Shown piece after piece: positions 42,784-53,448 of a stretch of 64,000 nucleotides of DNA. Numbering within the stretch: position 1 is the first letter of the stretch; each line of letters starts with the position of its first letter. Location: positions 6,136,330-6,200,329 of the forward strand of contig NC_049990.1 in NCBI RefSeq assembly GCF_000003815.2. Direction: 5' to 3'. Below the pieces are notes generated by a model. It worked only from the letters and a program-made list of their open reading frames with translations. It ran no database searches and was not told where the DNA came from. A program made the position numbers and the translations under genes. The DNA comes from Branchiostoma floridae (lineage: Eukaryota > Chordata > Leptocardii > Amphioxiformes > Branchiostomatidae).

Positions 42784-44108
42784 TATAATTACCTAGAGTT
42801 CCACGAACACATACCTTTGCCAAATAAACCAGGTCTGTTATGTAGAATGTGTTACTCATTACATTTTATTTTATATGCCTGGAGTTGGTTCCCATTGCTC
42901 ATACAAATTAGATCCCTATTTACATAATAATATTAAATTGTATCAAGCATCACTTAAGTTATCAGCATACCAAAAATCATGATGATACTTTCATCCTTCT
43001 TGAAACCGGCTCCTGCAGTTCAAGGAAAGAAGTTAGCGGAGCCAAACATACACCTCTTACTCTCTGCCATCTTTTTCAGTTACATATGTGACAAATTTGA
43101 AAGTCCTATCACTGAATGCAGTTGATTTATCAACTTCTGTCATTAATTATGCAAATTAACTGTTAATTTGCATAGCTAGTATCTCATTGTGTAAGTTTTT
43201 ACTTAGGCTATCTACATACCAAAAATCATGACGATCCGTCAACACGTTCATATTTTCCCATTAATTATGCAAATGAGATCATCATCTGCATAATTAATAA
43301 TGTATTGATATTTCTTTCTTTCTCAGCTACAAATGTGACAAGTTTAAAATTCCTATAAAGGAATGCAGTGGATTTACAAACTTTCCTCATTAATTATGCA
43401 AATTAGCTGTCGATTTGCATAATTATAATTCCATCATGTAAGTCTTCCCTTCGGCTATCTACAGACCAAAAATCATGACGATTCGTCAACACGTTCATAT
43501 TTTCTCATCAATTATGCAAATGAGGCCGTCATTTGCATAATTAATATGCATTGATATTTCTCTCTTTCTCATCTATATATGTGACAAGTTTGAAAGTCCT
43601 ATCGTGAAATGCAGTGGAGTTATAAACTTTCCTCATTAATTATGCAAATTAGTTGCTGATTTGCATAATCAGTATTCCATTATGTACATTGTTACCTGGG
43701 CTATCTACATACCAAAAATCATGACGATCCATCAACACGTTCTCCAGTTATTCTCGTCCAAAGTTTGAAAGGAAATCGGTGACTGCAGTTCCAAACAAGC
43801 CGCTAGGGGGTCCAAACTTACGGCACTTACTCTCTGCCCCAAGGGCTATCTACCACTAAAAAATCATAACCACAGCATGTCCAGAACACGAGATATCAAA
43901 AATTGAGGTTCTGCTGCAGTACCTTAGCAAGCCGCTAGGGGGCCCATTATCGAACTTGACCTTCGTTTTCCCGACCCCTACCCACCTACCAAATATAATC
44001 GGGATACATCAAAGGCTTCCTGAGTTATGCTGTTAACAGACACACAGACACACACACAGACAGACTCACAAGCCTAAAACATAACCTTAGCCATTCTGGC
44101 AAAGGTAA
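42784..44108. mobile_element. 1.3-kb inserted repeat with internal tandem units
   Basis: The flanks match a paralog at about 45905-46034 that lacks it. The empty copy reads GATGGAATGTTAATTGTATA, while here GATGGAATGTTA and TTAATTGTATAC are separated by the element. The ends are TATAATTACCT and AGGTAA, and a TTA duplication is compatible. The interior holds about three units of about 235 bp with CATTAATTATGCAAATTAG and AAAATCATGACGATCCGTCA. No coding frame. Confidence 0.7.
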
Positions 44109-44109
44109 T

Positions 44110-44350
44110 TAATTGTATACTCCCAAATAATGTAGGTAAGGCCCATCCTTTGTGATGTCAGGTAGGTCAATGAACCTTCGTCAAATGTTGTCCATATGCG
44201 AACATCTACCAGACTTCAGACTGACAGAAACTAAACGTAGCACATGTATTGGTTATCAAAAGACTAAAAACTGCTTCTCTCAGTCCATTAAAATGAGTAA
44301 AGTGAAATTTCTGATCTAAAATGTAAGGGTAGAATGTTCACAACTTGGCC
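44110..44350. repeat. Mosaic repeat segment, paralogous to 46010-46280 and 46470-46650
   Basis: Shares TATACTCCCAAATAATGTAG, TCCATTAAAATGAGTAAAGT and ACAACTTGGCCGGCAAGTAC with the later copies. The three copies differ by internal deletions. Confidence 0.7.
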
Positions 44351-44861
44351 GGCAAGTACCTCCATTAATAATATGGCTTAAAGTATTAAAAAAACCTGCA
44401 ACTTTGCAACATGAGCTAAAATTGAGTATAAAGGATTATAAAAATGTTGGTGTCTTGTCAGGTGTGCCCAGAAGTTTGCTTTTCATCAAAAGACTGAAAT
44501 TGTTACTCTCAGTACATGACAATTAAGCTTTGTCTTGTTTACATATAAAATATAGACACTCTCTGTCTCTGATGCGGGTTGTCTACACATGTGCCTTGAC
44601 TGGTGCTGCTCGTATTTGCCTGTTGCACAGAGCCACCGTGATTGTCCCAGACGAGCGAAAAAAGAAATTTACATTATCATGGTGTTATAACCATCCATCC
44701 ATAAACAGAGACTAATCACTTACCAGATCATTTTGACAATCGTCCCTTGACAGCATTTTGCAGTTCGAGACAGAGAAAAATAGAAAGCATCACTGGATTG
44801 TCCTTTACCAACAGAGAACAGGATACCCATGCGCTTTGGATACCCAATTACTTGACATATA

Positions 44862-45086
44862 ACACGTTGGTTCACCTTTATTCGCAGGGTAACCTTTCTC
44901 CGTTGTATTTAACACCAGGGTATTTCGGGCTGTCAAGTCGACGGACAGTGGTCTCAAATTTATATCTAAAAAAAATGCAATTTGAAACCTTGCACCTTCC
45001 ATCAACATGATATCCCTAATAGCTAAATATCCTGTTTTTAGGTACAACGGATACAGAATACCACACAAATAAAGGTGAGCAAGCGT
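44862..45086. mobile_element. TA-flanked palindromic element, copy
   Basis: ACACGTTGGTTCACCTTTAT at the left, AATAAAGGTGAGCAAGCGT at the right, TA outside both. The inner arm is TCAAGTCGACGGACAGTGG. 225 bp. Confidence 0.75.
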
Positions 45087-45240
45087 TACATATCGGAATC
45101 GATAAGGTCGAGATTCGGTCATATAAACATACGGCAATTACAGACCAATGAAAAGCAGGAGACGCTGTAGTTGTTAGGTGTGTACAGAAGTTTGCTTCTT
45201 ATGAAGTGCACTTTACTGTTGATTGTGACATGTATGCCAA

Positions 45241-45520
45241 TGATACTATCTAATTACAAAGAAAGTAGATTCCCTCATTTTAGACACATGAGTAGCACTG
45301 ACAAGTTTATATTCCTCATGCGTTTTGACAAACCAACCATAGCTAAACCCATACAGTCCTACATTTTCACCATTACCAAGAAGCGAGAAGAAGCCGAACC
45401 TCAGAATTAGACAAGATTTGTGATACTTTTTGACTTGTTGTGACATGTACTCAGCACGGTTGGGCAAATCTGTACAATAAGGGTCTTCATTCAATCAAAA
45501 GGCTAAAATTGACACCACAG
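45241..45520 (+). mobile_element. LINE 3' end (copy B)
   Basis: Encodes NYKESRFPHFRHMSSTDKF, IFLMRFDKPTIAKPIQSYIF and TITKKREEAEPQN then stop. The 3' UTR is nearly identical to the copy at 42036. This is the most complete tail of this family in the window. Confidence 0.7.
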
Positions 45521-46700
45521 GAATTCCAGCCAGACAAAAGCTTAAAGGTGGCATAATTGCCTAGAGTAAGGTGCCATAATTGCCCCCCCCCCCCCGGCAT
45601 GATTGCGATGGATCTGTTATCTTGGGGCCAAAACAGTCCTCACCATGAGAAAAACAGACGAAGACATTAGCACGGACCATGAAATGACCAAAGCACTTCT
45701 GCCCCAACAATAGATGGCATCTTGGTTAGATACTCCCAACGAGTATCACATCAATCGTTTTGTCAGATAGAACAATGGAAGTCTGTCACATGTTGTCTAT
45801 GCGTGAACATCTGTGAATTCAAGTTGTGTTCCTAGACTTAGAAATATATTTGTAGCTTTGAAACACCCAACAATGCCTTAAGGTGTGTGTGTTGGTAACT
45901 TTGCTTTTCATTTACTTAAGGTGCAGCTTTGGAATGCAAAAAAAATAAAGAAATGATACCAACCCTTCCCTAAGGCAGTTCTGCCTCATGTTTACTATAG
46001 ATGGAATGTTAATTGTATACTCCCAAATAATGTAGGTAAGGCCCATCCTTTGTGGTTATGTAGGTCAATGAACCTTCGTCAAATGTTGTCCATATGAGAA
46101 CATCTGGGCCTTTAAGTTTTGTTTCCAGACTTCAGACTGACAGAAACTAAAAGTAGTACATGTATTGGTTATTAAAAGACTAAAAACTGCTTCTGTCAAT
46201 CCATTAAAATGAGTAAAGTGAAATTTCTGATCCAAAATGTAAGGGTAGAATGTTCACAACTTGGCCGGCAAGTACCTCCATTAATAATATTGTGACATGT
46301 ACTCAGCTCCGTTGGGAAAAACTGTACAATAAAGGTCTTCATTCAATCAAAAAGCTAAAATTGACACCACTGGAATTCCAGCCAGACAAAAGCTTAGGGT
46401 AAGGTGGCATAATTGCCTAGAGTAAGGTGCCATAATTGCCCCCCCCCCCGGCATGATTGCGATGGATCTGTTATACTCCCAAATAATGTAGGTAAGGCCC
46501 ATCCTTTGTGAACATCTGGGCCTTTAAGTTTTGTTTCCAGACTTCAGACTGACAGAAACTAAAAGTAGTACATGTAGTCGTTATCAAAAGACTAAAAACT
46601 GCTTCTCTCAGTCCATCAAAATGAGTAAAGTGAAATTTCTGATCCAAAATGTTAGATCAAAATTATGTATACTATGGACATGCTGACTTACTACTCATTT
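45521..46700. repeat. Mosaic of duplicated repeat segments
   Basis: Two poly-C tracts (about 45583-45597 and 46441-46449) each sit in the same context, GGTGCCATAATTGCC then CGGCATGATTGCGATGG. A further LINE tail (ACTGTACAATAAAGGTC) is at 46285-46375. The region arose by tandem and nested duplication. Confidence 0.65.
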
Positions 46701-46711
46701 ACATAATTGCT

Positions 46712-46837
46712 GGATATAATAGCTTGAAGCTGGCTCTCCCAGTCGCATAGACAGAATAGCCGTGTGAGAGCGAGTCGTGCCCAGACCAACTCTGTCTCTT
46801 TTTGTCCATACGTCCGTAGCCGACAACCACTTCAACA
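46712..46837 (+). promoter_or_regulatory. Possible promoter and non-coding first exon
   Basis: GGATATAATAGC is followed by a less AT-rich stretch ending CTTCAACAAG/GTAAGAG, a strong donor. No downstream exon can be tied to it with confidence; the secreted-protein gene at 49,229 appears to have its own TATA box. Confidence 0.25.
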
Positions 46838-46878
46838 AGGTAAGAGACTGCAAGTCGTGTAAAGTTGCACTAGTAGCT

Positions 46879-47044
46879 TAATCTCCAATCTTCCTGTGGT
46901 TTAGTACCATAAGCTGGGAAAGGAGTTTAGCCGGCAGAGGAGTTTTATTCCATTCGCGGGGGAATAAATCTCCTCTGCCATGCTAAACTCCTTCCCTAGC
47001 TTATGTTACTATCTTAAACCACTGCAAGATCTGCTTGGAGATTA
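46879..47044. repeat. Foldback element with TAATCTCCAA ends
   Basis: TAATCTCCAATCTTCCTGTG and the right end GCAAGATCTGCTTGGAGATT are inverted. The inner hairpin AGCTGGGAAAGGAGTTTAGC is paired with GCTAAACTCCTTCCCTAGCT. Confidence 0.7.
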
Positions 47045-47739
47045 GCCTCTCACTGCCACTTTTCTTCCGTTTTGTATACTTTTACGTATTACGCAATATC
47101 TGAATTATAAAAAATGACGAAAATAACGAAACAGTTCCGCGGTGAACGAACCCCGCAGTGCCGCACCGCACTCTCAAAACAGGTTGCTGGGAAAAATCGT
47201 GACCTTTTCCTTTCTTCCGTTTTTTATCGACCAGTGGGACTTTTCCCACCAACCTCTGCCTGGAGAGTACCGCACCGGTGCCCCAAGTGCAGTGAGAATC
47301 CACCTTTTAGTCAGCGATCCAAATAGAAAGGTTGTGAAGTCCATAAAGCAAACATGTCGGCATGATTATGGGTAGAACATGACTTTCCCTGGATAAGGTC
47401 CCAGTCACATCCATTCTGACATGGTTACTAAGGCGACAACAAATTAAAGTCATTTTGGACAGTTGTAAGTGTATCGTGCACATTTCATATATTTTGTGTT
47501 GGACATGGTTCTCATGAACCCTTGTCAACAGTCGGTTCTTTCAAAGCCTCACGGAAATTCCCACATAATTCCCGCTAATGTGATAGTTGGTGTAGAGAAA
47601 GACATACTAAAGAGTAGCATACTAAAGAGTTTTTGAGATAAAAAATAAAGTTAACAGTTCTTGGTGGGAGACCAATGTGCAGATGTTGGCACAGTGTATT
47701 TCTGGTACACAATTAGACAGATTAGCCCTCAGCCGAAGT
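47045..47739. other. Non-coding, contains element-end fragments
   Basis: CGCAGTGCCGCACCG at 47154 and CCCCAAGTGCAGTGAGAATC at 47281 relate to the foldback at 21418-21837. No exon was recognised. Confidence 0.45.
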
Positions 47740-47885
47740 GGCTCGGTGGGCGTCACTCCACCGTCAGGGAAAGTCGTGTAAAGTGTCTTTCACAAGTGCA
47801 CAACGTCGGGGCATGGTGGGTATCGAACTCGGAACCTTTCGATTCCGAGCCAAACGCTCTACCAGTTGCGACACACTAACGCCAC
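47740..47885 (-). repeat. tRNA-headed SINE
   Basis: On the minus strand GTTAGTGTGTCGCAACTGG, GAGCGTTTGGCTCGGAATCG and CCGAGTTCGATACCCACC form an anticodon-arm-like hairpin and a B box. The body GTGAAAGACACTTTACACGA matches the head-less copies at 8440 and 23130 and so links them to this SINE family. Confidence 0.6.
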
Positions 47886-47972
47886 TCAATATCTCAAGTT
47901 TTTGAGATATCGTGCTTAGAATGCCAATGCCTTCATGTCATGTTTAGAGCGTCAGCGAGTGTTTGAAAAAAA

Positions 47973-48742
47973 GGGACTTCAAAAGGTGAGAAGTGACATC
48001 CAAGTGACTACTTTTAAAATTTATGACATACAGTAGGTGGTCTTATGTTTGTCCGGGATAGCGCAATACATGTAACACTGTTAGAATTTGCACCAAGAAA
48101 CAGAAAGCATGAAAACTATGATGTGCGTCAAGAATGGTGTGACTCATGTGAGAACAAAAATCAAGCGAGCTAGCATTGTGCAAGAATGCAGCATAGCCAC
48201 TTTCTCTGTCAATCAAAAATCTTGTTTGTTCGTTTCAATTGATAGCCCCTGCGGCCAACACAGCCCTGTTGTTAACACAACCCATTAGGATAACACCCCC
48301 ACCCCCTTGCGGCCTAGCGGCTGTTGTACTTTTTTGGTCTCGTACAAAGCAAACATCGTTAACACTAATTTTCTAACTTTAGTTTGATACAACGTCAAGA
48401 ATGCTATGACTGAGAACAAAAATCAAGCGACTTAGTTTTACCCAAGAATGCAGAGACGCATTATCTGCGTACAGCAACGCCTCTTTTTTGTGTCAATCAA
48501 AATCGTTCTTTTGTTCGTTTTAAATGATAGCCCCTCCGGTCAACACAGCCCCTGTTGTATCAGTACCAATCATACCATTCTTGACGCACATCATCATCGT
48601 TTTCATGCTTTCTTGACGCACATCATCATCGTTTTAATGCTTTCTGTTTCTTCGCGCAAACTTGCTATCCAGGACAAACATAAGATCACCTGCAGTATAT
48701 CATAATCCTTAAAAGCAGTCACTTCTCATCTTTTGAAGTCCC
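47973..48742. mobile_element. 770-bp foldback element with long inverted ends
   Basis: GGGACTTCAAAAGGTGAGAA at the left is mirrored by TTCTCATCTTTTGAAGTCCC at the right. Homology runs inward for about 90 bases (GGTCTTATGTTTGTCCGGGA with TCCAGGACAAACATAAGATC). The interior contains two direct repeats (about 48150-48290 and 48420-48560) sharing GAACAAAAATCAAGCGA and TGATAGCCCCT. No transposase. Confidence 0.75.
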
Positions 48743-49228
48743 ATTGTTCACTGTCCATTGAGATGTGTTACGGTGAGTTGAAACGTGCCATTGTCTGCAA
48801 CACGCCCATTTTTGCTGTCCGCGATTAAGGAGATGTGCGCGATTAAGGAGAGCCAAAGAAGTGAAAGGAACACTCTACTTGTATCTTTACTACGACACGC
48901 TTGTGAACAGAAATCAAGCAAACTCACGCTCCTCCACAGCGTCCTCTAATTAAATCCACGCCCGGCGGCATAACTCCCCTCTCGGCAATCTAGAAGGGTA
49001 ATCTAAATACCCTCACAGCGCCACCAAATTAGGTACATTTCTAAGTTCCCTTTGATACAACGTATCACCATTTTGGCAACATTTTACCCCCGAAATAGTA
49101 AACGTGCGTCTTCTTTTAGCCCCATTAACTGTAGAAAATACTAGCTAACTAGGTACAGTCACACGTTGTGTAGAAACGCAGCCACTTACGGTTTGCTTTA
49201 ATAGGTAATTGAGACAAACGCAAAACCA
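48743..49228. other. Non-coding 5' flank of the secreted-protein gene
   Basis: No exon or defined repeat was recognised. A short direct duplication of AAGGAGATGTGCGCGATTAA is present near 48827-48850. Confidence 0.4.
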
Positions 49229-49275
49229 TATAAAAATGACAGCTGTGGATTCCATGTAGTTTTACTTGTTGGTAG
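49229..49275 (+). promoter_or_regulatory. TATA box and 5' UTR exon of the secreted-protein gene
   Basis: TATAAAAA at 49229-49236 places a start site near 49260. A short leader ends at TTGGTAG/GTAAGC (donor at 49275/49276). The next acceptor, CTTTCGTCCACAG at 49890, is one base before the ATG. The intron between them contains a MITE. Confidence 0.55.
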
Positions 49276-49493
49276 GTAAGCCCAACAATCTAAACCTATG
49301 GCTTCTTCGCGGCGCTGGGTACGAGCGTGAAGCAAAGCTGAAGTATGAGCTGAACTACATGTATACTACAAGTTGTAATGTGAAAATTGTGGCAAATATG
49401 GGTTGCGAAATGCAGATACTGAACGGCCGGGTTACTCAAACATCTAGAGATATGTCAGTACATGTATCTGAATATGCTCATGACTTATTAACG

Positions 49494-49816
49494 CTAAGGG
49501 CACAACCCGCCGTACGTGCAAATACGTGCTGTCTACGTGTGAAACGTTGGCAATCTTTTGGGATCCGTATTAAAGTACCGCCTCCGTACGAACCCGTAGG
49601 GAATCCGACGGATATTGGAGCACGCAGACACGCCGTAGAACTTTACGTGCAGGCAAAACTTTGTGTGCCATCGGGCCTTGGATTCGCCCCCGTACGTGCC
49701 AGTACGGGCGACGCGCCTGTCCTGTACAGCCTGAACGTTTTCAGAAATACGTGGCGGACGTGGCCTCCCCAAAAAACGTACGGACAAATTGCACCTACGG
49801 CGGGCTGTGCCCTTAG
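49494..49816. mobile_element. 323-bp MITE in intron 1 of the secreted-protein gene
   Basis: CTAAGGGCACAACCCGCCGT at the left is mirrored by CGGCGGGCTGTGCCCTTAG at the right. The interior is rich in CCGTACG/CGTACGG motifs in both orientations. It accounts for most of a 209-codon open frame that ends at the downstream start codon, which is therefore not a gene. Confidence 0.75.
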
Positions 49817-49891
49817 GCTTACCGGAAACACTAATGAAAGTATTACTTGTCCGGTCCAACCCTTAACCCTCTCTGATCTTTCGTCCACAGA

Positions 49892-51195
49892 ATGAGGGTC
49901 TTTTTGCTGATCGCTGCCTTGTTGCTAGCAACAGCTGTCTTGATGACAGAATCAAGCCGGCGGCGCTCTAGCGGCCGTAGGCGTTCTCGCGGCGGCCGTA
50001 GGCGTTCGTGGTACAGAAGGCGCGGTTATGTAGCCGGAGGTACTTGACGTCTGTCTTTTATTTACATTTTACACCGCTATTGTAGCAGAACACAGCTTTT
50101 CTTGTTGCGTACTTACAAGTACGTTGTTTCATGACAGTTCGTATGACTGGCCGCCCCGCCATCCGTGTATCATCTAGAGAGCCAAGATGACTCATCATCA
50201 ATCAGCAATAATGATGGCAGCTGCAAATATGATTTTGAAATGGCTTACAAACACACACTCGCCATTCATCGACAACAAAGACAAAAGAAGTGACGTTGAT
50301 GACAAACCGAATGGACGGTATTCTGATGTAAAGATAGGCTATAACATACCAAAGACCACAAGCAGCCATTCCCAAAACAAGAGAAAGTCATTTCGTATCT
50401 TGTATCTTACTACATGTGTTCTTTGTATCTGCCTACAGATGGGGACTTCGAGAAGAGGAGGGAGGAGAAGCTCCAAAATGCTCGTGACATGCTGGAGAAC
50501 CTTATGAATGATGTGGAGGAAGGAGCATTCCTGGATATGGGAAAAGGACAAGACCAGGAGATGGAAGGGGCTGATGGTGAGTTCTTCACCTTTAAAGTCG
50601 TCCTTTTTTTGTCTTTTCAATCCATTTCCATTTTGTTCTCATTGGTATTCAACTTATAGCATTTTACTCGTGTTCATTTCACAGGAGACACTTTTGAGAA
50701 GAAAATGGCTACCTACCAGGAGACTGAAGATGAGCTGGATGAGGAGAATGATGCAGTGGAGGAAGATGCCGCCTTGGGTCTGATGGAGGAGGAGCTGGAG
50801 GAACTGCAGGAGGAAGTGGAGGAAGTCATCGGCAACCTTGGTGGTGAGGACTGAGTTCAGTGCAATGCACTGTGTTGATTATTACGTTCTTTCGTTTCAT
50901 CATATGATGCAACAAAAGCACAAAATCACAAGACGAACAAAAGTAGACTACGGGTTCTAACAACTAAAGCTGAATAGACTGGATTAAAAGAGATGATGAG
51001 AAAATGAAACTACACGTACTTGAATGCTGAAATCTAATGACAAAGACTTTATGTTAACCAGGTATAACCCTCTTATTTCAAAGCGCATGGACACAAGTAC
51101 ACATACTTTTGCAATGTTGCAATTCATATTTTAACGATTTGCTAGTTGCAATTCAAAGACTTACTAAACTTCTATTTCTTTCAGGGACCAACTAG
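49892..51195 (+). CDS. Small secreted protein with Arg-rich and acidic halves (four coding exons)
   Basis: Coding exons are 49892-50039, 50439-50576, 50685-50843 and 51185-51195, all with GT-AG borders and phase-1 introns. The product has 151 residues. Residues 1-21 are a clear signal peptide (MRVFLLIAALLLATAVLMTE). Residues 22-46 are extremely basic (SSRRRSSGRRRSRGG, then RRRSWYRRRGY). From about residue 50 the chain is acidic and helical (LQNARDMLENLMNDVEEG; LMEEELEELQEEVEEVIGNL), with coiled-coil-like spacing. There are dibasic sites (RRR; EKRREEK). I do not recognise the family. If the last intron is retained, translation ends two codons later as GGED. Secretion is predicted; function is unknown. 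A charge-neutralised precursor of a cationic peptide is one possibility. Confidence 0.8.
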
Positions 51196-51287
51196 ACCCA
51201 GTTGAAGAGTCCCTGCCTGCAGGAAAAGTCCAACCCTTTTCGAAGAGGATTCCCAGGACGTTAGACTAGTCAATTTAAAGTAGAGGT

Positions 51288-51645
51288 GCCCTTTCGTTCA
51301 TAATGAGGTGTAACATTGGTTATAGACAACAATGGTTAAAATACAGCCTAAATGATCGAGGAGTCTTAGATTTTCACATGGCTATTACTCGATGGTGTTT
51401 CTTAATGACGCTTTATGTCCATCAGGAGTCGATGAAGACCTTGACTTGAATCGTTTCTCTTCTTTGCCTTTTCGTTCATATTGAGGTGTAACATAAATTA
51501 TAGACAACAATGGTAAAAATACAGCCTAAATGACCGAGGAGTCTTAGATTTTCACATGGCTATTTGTCGATGGTGTTTCTTAATGACGCTTTTCGTCCAT
51601 CGCGAGTCGATGAAGACCTTGACTTCAATGAATCTCTTCTCTTCT
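51288..51645. repeat. Tandem duplication (2 x about 177 bp) in the 3' UTR
   Basis: Units start at about 51288 and 51465. They share TTCGTTCATAATGAGGTGTA (TTCGTTCATATTGAGGTGTA in unit 2), GAGGAGTCTTAGATTTTCAC and GAGTCGATGAAGACCTTGAC, with about 90 percent identity by eye. Confidence 0.85.
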
Positions 51646-51702
51646 TAATGATCGATGTTTCGAAACATGTATCCTTAATTTCTGTATGCCTGAAGTGGTG
51701 GG

Positions 51703-51708
51703 GAAAAT
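51703..51708 (+). terminator. Poly(A) signal of the secreted-protein gene
   Basis: The first good AATAAA (GGGAAAATAAAGG) after the tandem 3' UTR duplication, about 510 bases after the stop codon. Confidence 0.5.
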
Positions 51709-52545
51709 AAAGGTATAAGACAAAATAATGGTCTGCTGGGTTGATTTTGATTCAGTTGATAGCTTTGGAAGCTGACAGAGACTATTTCATTTAATGTTCT
51801 CCTTCTCCAAAAAAAATCGTTACAGACGCCAGTAAGTAACGTGCATGTGCATGCGTCTCTTAGTATGCGACCATGTCCAGTACGTCTGCAGTTCAAATTC
51901 CAGCTGATATCGCTCTTATTATCTATTCACCATCGGAAAGAATAACTATCGTATTACGGTCAATAGTATTTATAAATCTTTAGACGCTTCCAAATTTTAA
52001 GAAACACATTGTGATGAAACATTTTGTATCTATCGATTTTTCAGAAGAATCTTTAGATGCTTTGAAAAATAGCTTGAGATGCTTTGAAAGGGTCTGGAAA
52101 AAATTTTGAAACCTTTTTAAAGAATCTTGAGACTTAATACAAATATCACAAGATTCTCATGAAAAAAACAATTAAAGATTGACTCGAAATGTCTAAAGAT
52201 TTACCACAAATTCTCAAGATTTTTCGATTTTCAACGAGGCGTGAAGAGATGTCAATATGATCCGTTGAGTACAAGAAACGTTTTTCACAAAATATCAGCT
52301 ACGTGATTTTAAACTGTAAGAGGCTACAAGCATTTGTCCAAAGTACTCTGCCCAGTCCAATAATAATCTGCTCGCTGTTTTGAGAGTTTTAACAGTCCTT
52401 GTAAGCTCCTCTCGATTGAACCCTTTCTGAGAAGAGAGAGTAGTGGGCCCTCGCATGAACAGTACCTTCCTTTGACTACTGTTCATTATTGCTAAAGACA
52501 GAAGAGCAGGCGGGCATCTTTCAGCTGAAACGACTGTTAACGTTT
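51709..52545. other. Non-coding intergenic sequence
   Basis: Contains loosely repeated AAGAATCTTTAGATGCTTTG-like and AAGATT-rich segments between 52010 and 52230; otherwise nothing recognised. Confidence 0.4.
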
Positions 52546-52559
52546 CTAAACAGCATCTA

Positions 52560-52826
52560 CCCCTCTGACGAGTGATACAAAACTCATGGACAAGACCACA
52601 GCATGTTTAGGACAAAAGATAAAAAAAAAAAAACAGACGTTTTGCTGCAGTACCAAAGTCAGCTGCCAGAAGACCCAAAATCTACATTGACCTTTGTGTC
52701 GACAATACCCACACACCTACCAAATTTCGTCACAATCCCTCCAGAAGTTTACAAGTTATTGCTCTGATTACACACACACACACAGAGAATATGTAGCCAA
52801 AACTTACATTTGTCTTGGAGGTAAAT
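52560..52826. repeat. Fragment of the 40992/42784 repeat family
   Basis: Shares the order GACCACAGCATGTT, GCTGCAGTACC, GACCCAAAATCTACATTGAC, ACACACCTACCAAATTTCGT and an (AC)n run with the ends of the elements at 41790-42035 and 43860-44108. Confidence 0.55.
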
Positions 52827-53360
52827 AAAATATATGGAGAGAAAAATGAAAAAAAAAAAAAACACAACTATCAATATAATCCAGAAGAAGTTGTTGATAA
52901 AACAATTTGAGTTTAAAAGTCAAATTTATCGTTAAGTGTTGCCAACCGTCCCAAATTTTGGCCGTTATTGCTAGCATTGATGAAACCCGCGGCGTTGAAT
53001 TGGTCAATGGAACTTTAGTGGACCACCGTTGTCTACTGTGCAAATCAAACGATTCTCCCGTCCAACCACATACACGTAACGCCGAGCAAACAGCGTGATT
53101 CGCTGAGCCAACAACTACACGTACGCCTCGCTACGTAAGGTTGTCGACCTTTCTTTTACCTCTACTCAGCAAATGATTCTTGCAAACGATAATTTGAGCA
53201 AACAACGCGCGATTTGCCCAACTCACAACCACGATTCACACGTGTGCCGTGAGACCTTGACCAGCTTATACAGTCATCCAATCAGAGGTTGTGTCAGAAG
53301 GAGTATGGACTCGGTGGGTGGAAAGTTACTCAGTCAGAGAACGTAGTTTGACGTTTCGTC

Positions 53361-53448
53361 CTAATAAAAGATCACCACATCGACTGAAGGCGGTTCCTGT
53401 ATAGCTCGGTCTGTGCTCTACAACTACAGGTTGTACGAAGAACACACG
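53361..53448 (+). promoter_or_regulatory. Candidate promoter and 5' UTR exon of the transporter gene
   Basis: CTAATAAAAGATC (TATA-like) is followed by a leader that ends GAAGAACACACG/GTGAGT at 53448, a strong donor. The first coding exon of the transporter has an acceptor (TTGTGTCAACAG) at 56450. The pairing of the two is inference. Confidence 0.4.

Noticed and set aside
49266-49895. 209-codon plus-strand open frame ending at the secreted-protein start
   Set aside because: Half of it is a MITE with inverted ends, and the frame crosses a good donor and acceptor. It is intron sequence.
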